A stretch of DNA of 6,459 nt from assembly GCA_005800795.1 (NCBI GenBank), contig SYEN01000551.1, positions 1-6,459 on the forward strand. The letters are read 5' to 3'. Origin of the DNA: Burkholderiales bacterium (lineage in GTDB: Bacteria; Pseudomonadota; Gammaproteobacteria; Burkholderiales; SG8-41). A model generated the notes under the pieces. It was not told where the DNA came from, did not search any database, and saw only the letters and a list, made by a program, of their open reading frames with translations. The position numbers and the translations under genes are program-made. Shown one piece after another: positions 1-5,500 of the stretch; position 1 is the first letter of the stretch, and each line of letters begins with the position of its first letter.

Positions 1-155
1 ACATCTCCCGCTATATCAGCACCGCAACCGCCGAGGAGGAGATTGATCTGGCAGCGATACATGCCGAGCTGAAGGAAATCGAACACACGATCCAAACGGC
101 AACGGCCAAGCACAATGCGTTCCTGAAAGAGCTGGGGTTGCCACTGCTGCCATGA
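1..155 (+). CDS. hsdM: Type I restriction-modification methyltransferase subunit (HsdM), C-terminal end only
   Basis: The frame starting at base 3 is open from the window edge to a TGA at 153-155 and encodes the last 50 residues of a protein. It begins ISRYIST and continues into a run of acidic residues followed by IDLAAIHAELKEIE and a final KELGLPLLP. This matches the usual tail of many HsdM proteins (N-I-S-R-Y-V-D-T followed by several Glu, then a coiled-coil-like helix ending in KELG). That tail helix packs against the specificity subunit HsdS in the complete enzyme, where HsdM methylates adenine. The catalytic NPPF/SAM-binding part lies outside the window, so activity cannot be judged. 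No hsdS follows, and the next bases are an HsdR relic overlapping by 4 bp, so the locus is probably non-functional. The tail match is recognised from memory of the family, not from an alignment. Confidence 0.75.
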   Translation, partial: ISRYISTATAEEEIDLAAIHAELKEIEHTIQTATAKHNAFLKELGLPLLP

Positions 156-298
156 ATCTGGCGATCGAGGACGCGCTCGACAAACTGCACGTCACCTGAG
201 ACGGCCTACTCCATGCGTAAAAGTGTGCAGCGCTGTTTGAACACGTGTACGAGAGTTACGCCGAGCGAACGACAGGCATCCATGTGGTAGCTGTGTGA
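152..298 (+). pseudogene. hsdR: Relic of the HsdR (type I restriction endonuclease) C-terminus with two in-frame stops
   Basis: One reading frame from the ATG at 152 to the TGA at 296-298 reads MNLAIEDALDKLHVT, stop (TGA 197-199), DGLLHA, stop (TAA 218-220), then KCAALFEHVYESYAERTTG and a short tail. The segment after the second stop resembles the conserved end of HsdR proteins, which typically reads (Q)KC..(V/L)(F/Y)(Q/E)HVYESY and then a short Gly-rich end. The TAA sits where the family usually has Gln, which fits a CAA-to-TAA change. The part upstream of the stops resembles the preceding helix (ALDKL/ALDELP). No frameshift is needed to join the three pieces, only nonsense changes. The first ATG overlaps the hsdM stop, which suggests that a deletion removed hsdS and most of hsdR. 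It could instead be a chance resemblance over about 25 residues. Confidence 0.6.
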
Positions 299-321
299 AT
301 GAACGGGGTAACAAAAGCATG

Positions 322-349
322 CAGCGGACGGCGCTGCACGCCGCCGCTG
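322..349. other. GC-rich stem-loop downstream of the restriction-modification relic
   Basis: Bases 322-333 (CAGCGGACGGCG) pair with 339-349 (CGCCGCCGCTG) to give an 11-bp stem with one bulged A and a 5-nt loop. It lies 23 bp after the last stop of the hsdR relic. There is no T-tract after it on either strand, so it is not a classical intrinsic terminator. It may be the old 3' end hairpin of the hsd operon or simply a structured GC-rich patch. The rest of 299-455 shows only a 41-codon open frame without recognisable content. Confidence 0.4.
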
Positions 350-455
350 ATACTGAGAGTTGACGGTAAAGTTTCCCAGTTCGCGAACATCGCCTTTGGG
401 CCAAATTCGACCATTGACAATTAGATCAAATCGCGATTTTTAGTTATTACCCCCC

Positions 456-854
456 CTACCCCACCACCGCCACAGCCTCAACCTCCACCAAAAACGCACT
501 CGTCGCCAGCGCCTGTACCCCCACCAGCATACTCGCCGGCGGATTCGCCTTCGACACATATTTCTCGCGCACGGATTGCAGCAGCGCGCGGTGTTCGGGC
601 TGATAGTTGACGACGTAGACATTGAGTTTCACCACGTCGGCAAACGTCGCGCCCGCACCGGCCAGTGCGGTGACAAGGTTCTTGTAAACCTGTTCAGTCT
701 GCGCCAGCAGATCGCCCTTGCCGATAAGCTGACCTTGGGCATCCTGTGATACCTGTCCCGCGATATACAGCGTTCTGCCGCCGCTGACGCTGACCACCGG
801 CGTATACGCGCCCGGTTTGACCAGACCTTCGGGATTGATGAATTGCTTTTGCAT
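456..854 (-). CDS. Rid-family (YjgF/YER057c/UK114) protein lacking the RidA catalytic Arg
   Basis: This 132-residue protein has the full length and landmarks of the Rid fold, a small cytoplasmic trimer. They include an N-terminal GAY (Y17), LYIAGQVSQD around residues 29-38, a central helix with NLVTALAGAGATFADVVKLNVYV, and a C-terminal LVEVEAVAV. Canonical RidA hydrolyses reactive enamine/imine intermediates from PLP enzymes and needs an Arg in the P-A-R-S motif (Arg105 in E. coli). Here the corresponding residues are P-P-A-S-M, so Ser108 replaces the Arg. Deaminase activity of the RidA type is therefore doubtful, and the protein belongs to one of the Arg-less Rid subfamilies whose roles are poorly known. 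These are often found beside catabolic genes. The start at 854 is supported by GAGGTG (minus strand, bases 859-864) 4 nt upstream. It is transcribed divergently from the acyl-CoA synthetase gene, which may share its control region. Confidence 0.93.
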   Translation of the reverse strand: MQKQFINPEGLVKPGAYTPVVSVSGGRTLYIAGQVSQDAQGQLIGKGDLLAQTEQVYKNLVTALAGAGATFADVVKLNVYVVNYQPEHRALLQSVREKYVSKANPPASMLVGVQALATSAFLVEVEAVAVVG

Positions 855-902
855 GGAACACCTCGTTTGGTTGGTTTTGGGTTGAACGGAAAGTCTACTC
901 TA

Positions 903-917
903 TTCCACTCTGCGGAA
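903..917. promoter_or_regulatory. IclR-like imperfect palindrome in the divergent control region
   Basis: TTCCACTCTGCGGAA is a 15-bp dyad with 5 of 7 base pairs matching. Its TTCC...GGAA ends resemble operators of IclR-family regulators, which commonly control aromatic and organic-acid catabolism genes. It lies 48 bp upstream of the Rid gene start, where a regulator could block or assist that promoter. No regulator gene is present in the window, so the family assignment is an inference from the motif shape. Confidence 0.35.
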
Positions 918-944
918 CGAAGGAGAGACCGTTGCCGCCCACAC

Positions 945-973
945 TTGCGCCCATCGCGGCGCAACGTTACATT
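945..973 (+). promoter_or_regulatory. Perfect 7-bp inverted repeat overlapping a weak sigma-70-like promoter
   Basis: Arms TTGCGCC (945-951) and GGCGCAA (958-964) form a perfect inverted repeat with a 6-nt spacer. The left arm doubles as a weak -35 (TTGCGC, 945-950, 3 of 6 consensus bases). A -10-like TACATT (968-973, 4 of 6) follows at 17-bp spacing. If real, a regulator bound here would sit between the promoter elements of the acyl-CoA synthetase gene, whose start is 103 bp downstream of the -10. The dyad is clear; the promoter reading is weak. Confidence 0.35.
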
Positions 974-1009
974 CTGCCAGTACAGTCCTCGCCCAGAGAG
1001 CGGACCCGC

Positions 1010-1023
1010 CACAAAAATTTGTG
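1010..1023. promoter_or_regulatory. AT-rich dyad CACAAA-N2-TTTGTG before the acyl-CoA synthetase gene
   Basis: Arms CACAAA (1010-1015) and TTTGTG (1018-1023) are perfectly inverted around two A residues. The dyad is 53 bp upstream of the chosen start codon and would fall in or near the 5' untranslated region if the promoter candidate at 945-973 is used. It could be an operator or an RNA hairpin with a very tight loop. No specific regulator is implied by the sequence. Confidence 0.25.
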
Positions 1024-1076
1024 TGCCTTTTTTCTACTTGCACCACCATTTTTCGCCACAAGAGAGAGCCACAACC

Positions 1077-3203
1077 ATGACGATCTGGACTAAAGACCAG
1101 ATGGCATCGATCCACAAGATGCTGAATCCCAAATCATTTGCCATTGTCGGCGCCACACCACGCCAGCAGTACGGCGGACGCATGTTAAATGGCGCGCTGC
1201 GCATGCGCGACCGCGTTAACGTCTATGCGGTCAACCCCAAATACGACGAAATCCTCGGCGTCAAATCCTACAAAAACATTACCGATCTGCCGGAAGCGCC
1301 GGATGTCATCGCGGTGGTGGTGCCCTACAACTACGTACTCGACACGTTAAAAGAAGCGCACGCCAAGGGCACGCGCGCGGCGATAGTGATTTCTGCCGGT
1401 TTTTCCGAGCGCGGCACCGCTTCGGGCGCCGACCTGCAGGGCGAAGTCGCCAAGTTCGCACGCGAATCGGGCTTGCGCATCAGCGGCCCGAATTGTCTGG
1501 GTCTTGCCAATGTGCGCGACGACATCTGGCTTACCTCATCGAGCCGCACCACCGCCGGCGTACCGGGCAAAGTAGGACTGGTGTGCCAAAGTGGCGCGAC
1601 GTTATTCGGACCATTTCTGGCACGCGCCGCCGATGCTGGTATGGGCCTTTCTTACATGGTGTCTACCGGCAATGAAGCCGATCTGGATTTTTCAGATTTC
1701 GCGCGCTACCTGCTCGATGACGAAGGCACCACGGTGATAGCGGGCTTTGTCGAAGGCTTCAAAAACGCGAGAAAATTCATCGAAGTGGCCAAGCTGGCCG
1801 CCGAGCGCGGCAAGCCCATGGTCCTGATCAAAATCGGCCGGTCCGATCTGGGTAAACGCGCCGCCAGCTCCCACACGGCGGCACTCACCGGCAGCGATGC
1901 GCTCTACGACGCGATCTGCAAACAGTACGGCGTGATCCGCGTGCCGAGTTACGACGACCTGCTGGAAGTATCGCAACTGCTGGCGCAGTCAAAAAAGCCC
2001 AAACATTCGGGCGTGGCGGTGGTGTCGCACTCGGGCGGCATTTGTTCGCTGACGGCGGACATGTGCGGTCAGCAGGGTCTGGATTTGCCCGTGTTAACCG
2101 ATAAAGCGCTCGGCACCATCAACGGCATCCTCAAAGGTTTCGGATGGGCCTCCAACCCGGCAGACCTTACCGGCAAGGCCAACAGCGAGCAATTCCCCGA
2201 GATCATGGACGCCATGATCGAAGAGCCCGGCGTGGGCACGCTGGCCATCGCCAGCGCGGGCCGTGAGCTGCAGGCCGATCAGATTATTGCGTTGCGAGCC
2301 AAGACCGACAAAAACGTGGCCTATATGTGGACCGGCACGCGCGACGCCAGTGCAACGCTCACCAAACTCAAAAATGCGGGCGTGCCGCTGTTTTACACGC
2401 CGGATTCGATGGCCCGCGGATTGCGGCATTTGCTGGATTATCACGCGTGGCACGACAAACGCATGCAGCAAGGCTTCGCCACCGCGCCAGCGATTGCCGC
2501 CGGGCAAAAGCAGCTGCTCGAACAACTGCAGGGCCTTAAGCGTGCAGCGCTGTCGGAATCCGAAAGCAAGAAGCTGGTCGCGGCCTGGGGTGTCACCACC
2601 TCGCTGGAAGTCACCGCCACAGATGCAGAAGACGCAGTGAAAGCCGCTGAGAAAATAGGCTATCCTGTTGTTTTAAAAGGAAATTCCCCAGACATCCCGC
2701 ACAAGACAGAAGCCGGCATCGTGCGCCTGAATTTGCGCAATGCCGACGAGGTGCGCGCAGCGCACGCCACGATACTTGCCAACGCAAAACAGCACGCGCC
2801 GAACGCGAAGTTGAATGGCGTGCTGGTGCAGGAGATGGTCACGGGCGGCGTTGAAGTCATCGTTGGCGTGTCGTACGACGCGCAACTGGGCCCGAATATT
2901 CTGTTCGGTACCGGCGGCGTCATGGTCGAAGTCTACAAGGACGTGGCGATGCGTCACTGCCCGATTACACCCGCAGAGGCGCGCGAGATGATTGCCGAAG
3001 TGAAAGGCGCGAAACTGCTGCAAGGGTTCCGTGGCAAACCGGCTTGCGACGTCGATGCGCTGGCCGATGTGCTGGTAAAAGTGTCGCACCTCGCCGTCAA
3101 TCTGGAAGGCCGGCTCACCGAGCTCGATATCAATCCGATCCTGGTACTGCCAAAGGGACAGGGTGTGAAAGCCGTGGACGCGCTGGCGGTGTTGAACGTT
3201 TAA
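1077..3203 (+). CDS. Fused NDP-forming acyl-CoA synthetase (acetate--CoA ligase / pimeloyl-CoA synthetase type)
   Basis: This 708-residue cytoplasmic enzyme should convert a carboxylic acid, CoA and ATP to acyl-CoA, ADP and phosphate through a phosphohistidine. Domain order is the usual fused one. Residues about 10-140 form a CoA-binding Rossmann domain (FAIVGATPR at 21-29, ISAGFSERG at 105-113, GPNCLG at 137-142). A succinyl-CoA-ligase-like part follows with VVSHSGGIC at 315-323 and GWASNPADLTG at 356-366. An ATP-grasp domain runs from about 485 to the end (PVVLKGNSPDIPHKTEAG at 530-547, GTGG at 611-614, ELDINP at 682-687). The likely phosphorylated His is H266 in SSHTAALTG. The length is normal for fused enzymes without an acetyltransferase domain. 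The open frame extends upstream to 843, but those 78 codons lie opposite the Rid start and control region and lack family similarity. The ATG at 1077 gives the expected N-terminus, with a modest AGAGAG about 10 nt upstream. The substrate is unknown. Confidence 0.93.
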   Translation: MTIWTKDQMASIHKMLNPKSFAIVGATPRQQYGGRMLNGALRMRDRVNVYAVNPKYDEILGVKSYKNITDLPEAPDVIAVVVPYNYVLDTLKEAHAKGTRAAIVISAGFSERGTASGADLQGEVAKFARESGLRISGPNCLGLANVRDDIWLTSSSRTTAGVPGKVGLVCQSGATLFGPFLARAADAGMGLSYMVSTGNEADLDFSDFARYLLDDEGTTVIAGFVEGFKNARKFIEVAKLAAERGKPMVLIKIGRSDLGKRAASSHTAALTGSDALYDAICKQYGVIRVPSYDDLLEVSQLLAQSKKPKHSGVAVVSHSGGICSLTADMCGQQGLDLPVLTDKALGTINGILKGFGWASNPADLTGKANSEQFPEIMDAMIEEPGVGTLAIASAGRELQADQIIALRAKTDKNVAYMWTGTRDASATLTKLKNAGVPLFYTPDSMARGLRHLLDYHAWHDKRMQQGFATAPAIAAGQKQLLEQLQGLKRAALSESESKKLVAAWGVTTSLEVTATDAEDAVKAAEKIGYPVVLKGNSPDIPHKTEAGIVRLNLRNADEVRAAHATILANAKQHAPNAKLNGVLVQEMVTGGVEVIVGVSYDAQLGPNILFGTGGVMVEVYKDVAMRHCPITPAEAREMIAEVKGAKLLQGFRGKPACDVDALADVLVKVSHLAVNLEGRLTELDINPILVLPKGQGVKAVDALAVLNV

Positions 3204-3251
3204 AGCACCTGAACAAAAGAAAATTCTCCCATCCCATTCCCTGCACCGACG

Positions 3252-3291
3252 TCCCCTGCCCGCTTGCGTGAGACGGACCGGGGAGCGGGAA
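3252..3291. repeat. GC-rich interrupted inverted repeat after the acyl-CoA synthetase gene
   Basis: CCCGCT (3259-3264) can pair with AGCGGG (3284-3289), and alternatively TCCCC (3252-3256) with GGGGA (3280-3284). A pyrimidine-rich strand precedes them and the central bases read CGCTTGCG. The layout looks like a degenerate copy of the CTCCCGCTTGCGGGAG-type hairpin seen between genes in many betaproteobacteria, but the second half is mutated. It lies 48 bp after the stop codon and could reduce read-through into the DUF2889 gene. No T-tract is present. The remaining bases from 3204 to 3389 show no gene. Confidence 0.3.
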
Positions 3292-3389
3292 TAAACAAGT
3301 ATCGCGCAGCGCCACTCCCCGAAAACCGGACGAGGGACTGTTATTCTTGTACAACTTAATGTCAAACGCTTCAATCAAGGTTACGCACC

Positions 3390-3968
3390 ATGCCCCTGCC
3401 CCGCCCCGTAAATCGCGCCCTTCAACATAACCGCATCATCGATTGCCGAGGTTACCAACGTACGGATGGCCTGTGGGATATCGAAGGTCATCTCACCGAT
3501 GTCAAGGCTGTCAATTGGCTGGATCGCACCGGCAGCCCTGATCTGCCCGCCGGCGTGCCCGCACACGACATGTGGATACGCCTCACTGTCGATCTGGACA
3601 TGAACATTCACGAGTGTGTAGCGGTCAGCGACTCCACGCCGTACCGGCTCTGCGGTGACATCACGTCGAAATTTTCGCAGCTCAAAGGCATGCGCATCAC
3701 CCGCGGCTGGACCCGCGCGCTCAAGGACGTCATCGGCGGGCCAAACGGCTGCACCCACCAATGGGAATTGCTCGGGCGCATTGCGGCGGCAGCCTATCAA
3801 TGTACAAACATCGAACGGCAAAAAACACGCGGCCACAAAATGGATGGCGCACCGCGTACCTTTAACACCTGCCATATGTATACCGCGGGCACCGACGAAA
3901 CCCTGCGCCGCTGGCCGGAGCTGTACACAGGAACGAAGAAGCGAGAGTCGTTGCCAAAGGTATCGTAG
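3390..3968 (+). CDS. DUF2889 family protein of unknown function
   Basis: The 192-residue product shows the hallmarks of DUF2889 as I know it. They are an N-terminal MPLP.P..R...H.R.IDCRGY.R.DGLWDIEGHL.D (residues about 1-37), HDMWIRLTVD (about 59-68), a GW.R...D.IGG..GCTH..ELLG block (residues about 105-128), and a C-terminal NTCHMYT followed by RRWPELYTG. Conserved Cys and His residues in GCTH and TCH could bind a metal, but this is inference. There is no signal peptide or membrane segment, so the protein is probably cytoplasmic. The biochemical role is not established. It sits between two CoA-dependent enzymes, which suggests a part in CoA-ester metabolism. The start is supported by AAGG at 3377-3380, 9 nt before the ATG, and the N-terminus matches the family. 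Confidence 0.88.
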   Translation: MPLPRPVNRALQHNRIIDCRGYQRTDGLWDIEGHLTDVKAVNWLDRTGSPDLPAGVPAHDMWIRLTVDLDMNIHECVAVSDSTPYRLCGDITSKFSQLKGMRITRGWTRALKDVIGGPNGCTHQWELLGRIAAAAYQCTNIERQKTRGHKMDGAPRTFNTCHMYTAGTDETLRRWPELYTGTKKRESLPKVS

Positions 3969-3980
3969 GGCGCAATAGCT

Positions 3981-4028
3981 GTTCGTACTGAGCGCAGCCA
4001 AAATTTTGGCGGAAGTCGAAGCATGCAC
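3981..4028. repeat. Intergenic repeat-like element with a perfect 14-bp palindrome
   Basis: The sequence begins GTTCGTACTGAGCGCAGCC and ends GGAAGTCGAAGCATGCAC. These halves resemble the dispersed intergenic hairpin of the GTTCGT(G/A)CTGAGC...GTCGAAGCA(C/T)GAAC type found in many proteobacterial genomes. Between them lies GCCAAAATTTTGGC (3997-4010), a perfect 14-bp palindrome that is not part of the usual form. The outer arms pair only partly here. The element occupies most of the gap between DUF2889 and the CoA-transferase gene. The family assignment comes from memory of similar repeats; copy number in this genome is unknown. Confidence 0.4.
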
Positions 4029-4057
4029 GGCGGGCCACTCATCTTGTGCAGCACCCT

Positions 4058-4062
4058 GAGGA
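4058..4062 (+). promoter_or_regulatory. Ribosome binding site fixing the CoA-transferase start
   Basis: GAGGA at 4058-4062 lies 7 nt before the ATG at 4070, which is close to ideal spacing. An in-frame GTG at 4046 would place this Shine-Dalgarno sequence inside the coding region and has no comparable site of its own, so 4070 is preferred. Confidence 0.75.
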
Positions 4063-4069
4063 AACCAAA

Positions 4070-5464
4070 ATGTCCAATCCCCACCTGAACCATCTGCTCA
4101 ACCTAGCCAGCCTGCCCACATCGCTTGGCGACCACGTGCAAATCACCGGCTCCGATTGCCTGTTACCCACGCCCTTTGCCTTTCTCGCGCCCGGTGCTGC
4201 CTGCATTGCCGCTACGGGCCTGGCCGCCGCCGAGTTGTGGAAACTCAAAACCGGCCGTTCGCAACAAATAACACTGGATACTCACGCTGCCGCGACCGCG
4301 TTGCGCAGCCCACGCTACCTTCGCATCGACGGCAAAAAAGTCGAGGAAGACGCCGCGAAAATCACCGGCTTTTACCAGTTGAAAGACGGCCGCTGGATGT
4401 ATTTGCATTGCAACTTTCCGAACGTGCGCGATGGCAACCTCAAGGCGCTGGGCTTGAGCAATGCGGACAAGGATGCGGTAACCAAAGCCATTGCCCAGCG
4501 TGAAGGCCTTGAACTTGAGGCGGCCATGTTCGCCAACGGCGGATGCGGCGGTCTGATCCGATCAGAGAGCGAGTGGGAGCAATGCGCGCATCAGAAAAGC
4601 GCCGCGCAAATTCCGCTGTTCGACATCGTGAAAATCGGTGATGCACCTGTTCAACCCCTGCCCAGGGGCGACCGCCCGCTATCCGGCGTGCGTATGCTCG
4701 ACCTGACGCGTGTGCTGGCCGGCCCCTCCTGCGCGAAAGCGTTCGCCGAACATGGGGCGGACGTGATACGCATCACACGCAAGGACCTGCCCGACCTTGG
4801 CCCGCCCTCTGACGTCGACACGGGCCTCGGCAAGCTCCAGGCACATATCGATATGCGCGATCCCGCTCAAGCCGCGACCATGCGGGCACTGGTGAAGGAC
4901 TGCGATGTATTTTTGCAAGGCTACCGCCCCGGCTCGCTTGCCGCACGCGGCCTGTCGCCTGAAGCACTGGCAGCAGCGCGCCCGGGCATCGTCTACGTCA
5001 CGCTCTCAGCATGGGGCCACGAAGGCCCTTGGAAGGACAAACGCGGCTACGATACCGTGGTGCAGTCGTTCAACGGCATGGCGTGGCGCCCGAACAATGA
5101 AAAGCCCGCTTTTCTGCCCGGCTCGCCGCACGATTACATCGCGGGTTACGTGCTGGCCTTCGCCACCATGGTGGCGTTGCACCGCCGCGCGACAGTCGGC
5201 GGCAGCTGGCTGGTGCGCACCTCCTTGGCAGGATCTGGCGAATGGTTTCGCACGCTTCCCCGATTTACCCCGGCGCAATATCAACATCTGCCGGCGGAAT
5301 TTCCGCCAGAAGTGCTAAAGCCGCTGTTGATGGAGCATGATTCACCGTGGGGACGCGTTACGCATCTGGCGCCAGCGGTGAAATTATCGGAAACGCCGGG
5401 GCGCTGGACGCGGCCTGCCGCACCGCGCGGGTCACATGCGGCGGTGTGGCCGGCGCGGAGTTGA
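4070..5464 (+). CDS. Class III (CaiB/BaiF-type) CoA-transferase with an extra N-terminal half-domain
   Basis: The 464-residue product should move CoA between carboxylates through an aspartyl-CoA thioester in the cytoplasm. Residues about 204-460 carry the CaiB/BaiF pattern: LSGVRMLDLTRVLAGPSCAKAFAEHGADVIRI, then the DMRDP motif (261-265), GYRPGSLAARGLSPEALAAARPGIVYV, the GHEGPWKDKRGYD segment, and the C-terminal SPWGRVTHLAP.VKLSETPGRW. The likely nucleophile is D355 in GSPHDYIAGY, which aligns with the catalytic Asp of formyl-CoA transferase (Asp169). The first 200 residues are unusual. Residues 29-80 (GSDCLL...TGRSQQITLDTHAAA) look like a second copy of the region around D355, but with F38 at the Asp position. 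The N-terminus therefore looks like an inactive half-repeat before the active unit. The C-terminus appears complete. The acyl donor and acceptor are unknown. The dioxygenase gene starts 36 bp downstream. Confidence 0.9.
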   Translation: MSNPHLNHLLNLASLPTSLGDHVQITGSDCLLPTPFAFLAPGAACIAATGLAAAELWKLKTGRSQQITLDTHAAATALRSPRYLRIDGKKVEEDAAKITGFYQLKDGRWMYLHCNFPNVRDGNLKALGLSNADKDAVTKAIAQREGLELEAAMFANGGCGGLIRSESEWEQCAHQKSAAQIPLFDIVKIGDAPVQPLPRGDRPLSGVRMLDLTRVLAGPSCAKAFAEHGADVIRITRKDLPDLGPPSDVDTGLGKLQAHIDMRDPAQAATMRALVKDCDVFLQGYRPGSLAARGLSPEALAAARPGIVYVTLSAWGHEGPWKDKRGYDTVVQSFNGMAWRPNNEKPAFLPGSPHDYIAGYVLAFATMVALHRRATVGGSWLVRTSLAGSGEWFRTLPRFTPAQYQHLPAEFPPEVLKPLLMEHDSPWGRVTHLAPAVKLSETPGRWTRPAAPRGSHAAVWPARS

Positions 5465-5500
5465 GATTACATCCGATGCCTATCACTTGAATCGGCCGCC

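Noticed and set aside
299..424. 41-codon open frame after the hsdR relic
   Set aside because: It has no recognisable motif and no ribosome binding site beyond chance, and it contains the GC-rich hairpin. It is probably non-coding.
843..1076. 78-codon N-terminal extension of the acyl-CoA synthetase reading frame
   Set aside because: It overlaps the divergent Rid gene start and the control region, its composition is unlike the family, and the ATG at 1077 gives the expected N-terminus (MTIW...MLNPKSFAIVGA).
2673..3374. 233-codon minus-strand open frame opposite the acyl-CoA synthetase 3' end
   Set aside because: It is antisense to a clearly conserved ATP-grasp domain and has no recognisable family. 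Long opposite-strand frames are common in GC-rich genes.
3347..3375. Possible promoter (TTGTAC with TTCAAT) before DUF2889
   Set aside because: The -10 element is too weak and the match is no better than chance in an AT-richer stretch.
3381..4028. 215-codon minus-strand open frame opposite DUF2889
   Set aside because: It mirrors the codon structure of the conserved plus-strand gene and shows no known motifs.
4046..4069. Upstream GTG start for the CoA-transferase
   Set aside because: The strong GAGGA site at 4058-4062 is correctly spaced for the ATG at 4070 and would lie inside the gene if the GTG were used.
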